Shown piece by piece: positions 62,643 through 64,000 of a stretch of 64,000 nucleotides of DNA. The translations under genes were made by a program, and so were the position numbers. Source of the stretch: Hongsoonwoonella zoysiae (GTDB lineage Bacteria > Pseudomonadota > Alphaproteobacteria > Rhizobiales > Stappiaceae). Under the pieces are notes generated by a model. That model ran no database searches and was not told where the DNA came from. It saw only the letters and a list, made by a program, of their open reading frames with translations. The stretch is from the NCBI RefSeq assembly GCF_013266695.1, contig NZ_JABRXF010000002.1, positions 434,001 to 498,000 on the forward strand, in the 5' to 3' direction. The stretch's first letter is position 1. Every line of letters starts with the position of its first letter.

Positions 62643-63440
62643 ATGACGAAAATACATCCAAGCGCGGTCATTGAAGATGGGGCCGTTCTCGGTGCCGATG
62701 TCGCCATTGGCCCGTTTTGCCATGTCGGTCCGGATGTGCGGCTTGGCGATGGCGTGGAACTGAAGTCCCATGCGGTTGTCGCAGGCCATACAACGATCGG
62801 CGCCAATACGCGGATCTATCCTTTCGCTTCGGTTGGCCATCAGGCGCAGGACCTCAAATACCGCGGCGAACACGCGACGCTTGAGGTAGGTGCAAATTGC
62901 CTTATTCGTGAGGGCGTTACGCTGAACAGCGGGACGGAAGGCGGCGGTGGCAAGACCGTGATTGGCGATAATTGCGCGTTTCTCGCCAATTCGCATGTCG
63001 GTCATGACAGCACTCTCGGCAACAACATCATCTTGTCGAACAACGTCATGATTGCCGGTCACGTCACGGTGCAGGACAACGTGATTTTTGGTGGCGGCGC
63101 CGCCGTTATCCAGTTCACCAGGGTTGGTGCGCATGCTTTTGTCGGTGGCCTTGCCGGGCTTGAAAATGACCTCATTCCATTTGGCATGGTGACTGGAAAC
63201 CGTGCGAGGCTGCAGGGGCTCAATCTCGTGGGCCTCAAGCGTCGCGGTTTTCCGCGCGATCAGATTCATGCATTGCGTAACGCTTACAAGGCGATGTTTG
63301 AATCCGTTGAAGGGACGTTGAAGTCGCGCACCGAAAAGGTGCGGGACGAGTTTCCTGACCAGCCGCTGGTTGCTGAACTGGTCGAATTTGTCCTCAGCGA
63401 AGAAGACCGAAAATTCTGCACACCAAGGATACCGTCATAA
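62643..63440 (+). CDS. lpxA: Acyl-ACP--UDP-N-acetylglucosamine O-acyltransferase
   Basis: First step of lipid A synthesis. 265 residues from the ATG at 62643 (MTKIHPSAVIEDGAVLG); a TTG at 62622 overlaps fabZ and is less likely. Residues 5-190 form the hexapeptide-repeat beta-helix with GHQAQDLKYRGE and the catalytic His in FLANSHVGHDS; the C-terminal helical domain has GLKRRGFPRDQI. Gap after fabZ is 10 bases, so they are co-translated. Confidence 0.97.
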   Translation: MTKIHPSAVIEDGAVLGADVAIGPFCHVGPDVRLGDGVELKSHAVVAGHTTIGANTRIYPFASVGHQAQDLKYRGEHATLEVGANCLIREGVTLNSGTEGGGGKTVIGDNCAFLANSHVGHDSTLGNNIILSNNVMIAGHVTVQDNVIFGGGAAVIQFTRVGAHAFVGGLAGLENDLIPFGMVTGNRARLQGLNLVGLKRRGFPRDQIHALRNAYKAMFESVEGTLKSRTEKVRDEFPDQPLVAELVEFVLSEEDRKFCTPRIPS

Positions 63441-63501
63441 TAAAGCGGCCTGGAACCGGTATGTTCTGGAAATTCGCGCGACTGACCAACTGGGACGGCT
63501 G

Positions 63502-64000
63502 ATGGGCAACGACGCAGGTTCGAGCGCTTCTCCGGTCGCGATCATTTGCGGCGGGGGGGCGATTCCGCCGGCGGTCGTAGAATCTGCCTGCCGGATGGGA
63601 CGCGAAGTCAAGGTGGTTGCCATCAAGGGAGAGGCCGATGCCTCCCTTGAACGATACCGGCCGACGGAACTTGGCTGGGGGCAGATCGGCAAGCTGTTCG
63701 ATGTGTTGAAGCGTGCCGGATGCCGCGACGTCGTACTGATCGGTAACATAACGAAGCGACCTGATTTCCGCTCCATTGCCGGTGATTTGGGTACTATACG
63801 CCGCCTTCCTCGCATCATAAGCGCGCTGAAGGGAGGCGATGACAGTCTTCTGGTCAAGGTTATCGGGCTTTTTGAAGAGGAGGGCTTCCGCGTAGTGGGC
63901 GCACATGAAGTGGCGCCGCGACTGCTCGCGGCCTCGGGCCATATTGGTGGCCCGATGCTGACCCCCGAAAACTCTGCGGATATTTCGCTTGCTCGACAGG
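63502..64000 (+). CDS. lpxI: UDP-2,3-diacylglucosamine pyrophosphatase LpxI, 3' end cut by window edge
   Basis: Hydrolyses UDP-2,3-diacylglucosamine to lipid X in the alphaproteobacterial branch of the lipid A pathway, in place of LpxH. 166 codons visible of the usual ~280. The start MGNDAGSSASPVAIICGGGAIPPAVVESA (core VAIICGGGAIPPAV) and the segments ELGWGQIGKLFDVLK and VLIGNITKRPDF are characteristic of this DUF1009 family. Starts 61 bases after lpxA. lpxB would be expected next, outside the window. Confidence 0.95.
   Translation, partial: MGNDAGSSASPVAIICGGGAIPPAVVESACRMGREVKVVAIKGEADASLERYRPTELGWGQIGKLFDVLKRAGCRDVVLIGNITKRPDFRSIAGDLGTIRRLPRIISALKGGDDSLLVKVIGLFEEEGFRVVGAHEVAPRLLAASGHIGGPMLTPENSADISLARQ

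Overview
The window is a chromosomal segment of an alphaproteobacterium of the order Hyphomicrobiales (Rhizobiales); family is uncertain. The support is a complete 14-subunit nuo operon with a long rhizobial-type NuoE, the rpsB-tsf-pyrH-frr-uppS-cdsA-dxr-rseP-bamA-lpxD-fabZ-lpxA-lpxI run, the DUF1467/proS/lolCD/dnaE neighbourhood, a ClpP starting in rhizobial style, GAAC-N7-GAAC type LexA operator use, and a coding base composition that looks GC-rich with generally short intergenic gaps.

Left part (1-11000). Truncated tyrS on the minus strand is followed by a low-GC orphan gene (DUF5623-like) bracketed by two copies of a ~30 bp direct repeat and by REP-like palindromes. Next comes a five-gene minus-strand operon: PAPS-type sulfotransferase, APS kinase (cysC), ATP sulfurylase (sat), a divergent pyruvate kinase and a TauE/SafE permease. 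Together these could make PAPS, regenerate ATP from the ADP released, and transfer sulfate to a cell-surface or small-molecule acceptor. Then glnB-glnA (minus) with a good sigma-54 promoter candidate.

Centre (10600-21500). A VOC protein, the NAD(P)H-hydrate repair enzyme, tRNA-Leu, then the proteostasis block tig-clpP-clpX-lon and hupB, most with clear intrinsic terminators. A tRNA-Val and two identical tRNA-Asp genes frame a small AT-rich insertion carrying a DUF805 membrane protein.

nuo block (21865-37298) contains all fourteen complex I subunits in order A-N on the plus strand, with one extra 78-residue membrane protein between nuoH and nuoI. It runs on into birA, rnj, mce and a DUF1467 gene.

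Right part (40500-64000). A cNMP-binding/class III cyclase gene flanked by inverted copies of a 25 bp repeat, a secreted lectin-like protein, a structured small RNA candidate (possibly alpha-r9), proS, the lipoprotein-release transporter lolC/lolD, an SOS-box-controlled 36-residue membrane peptide, dnaE, the translation genes rpsB/tsf/frr with pyrH, then isoprenoid, phospholipid, outer-membrane assembly and lipid A genes. The window ends inside lpxI.

The two places most worth experimental attention are the sulfotransferase operon with its built-in pyruvate kinase (3084-7958) and the LexA-box/small-peptide unit at 46673-46849.
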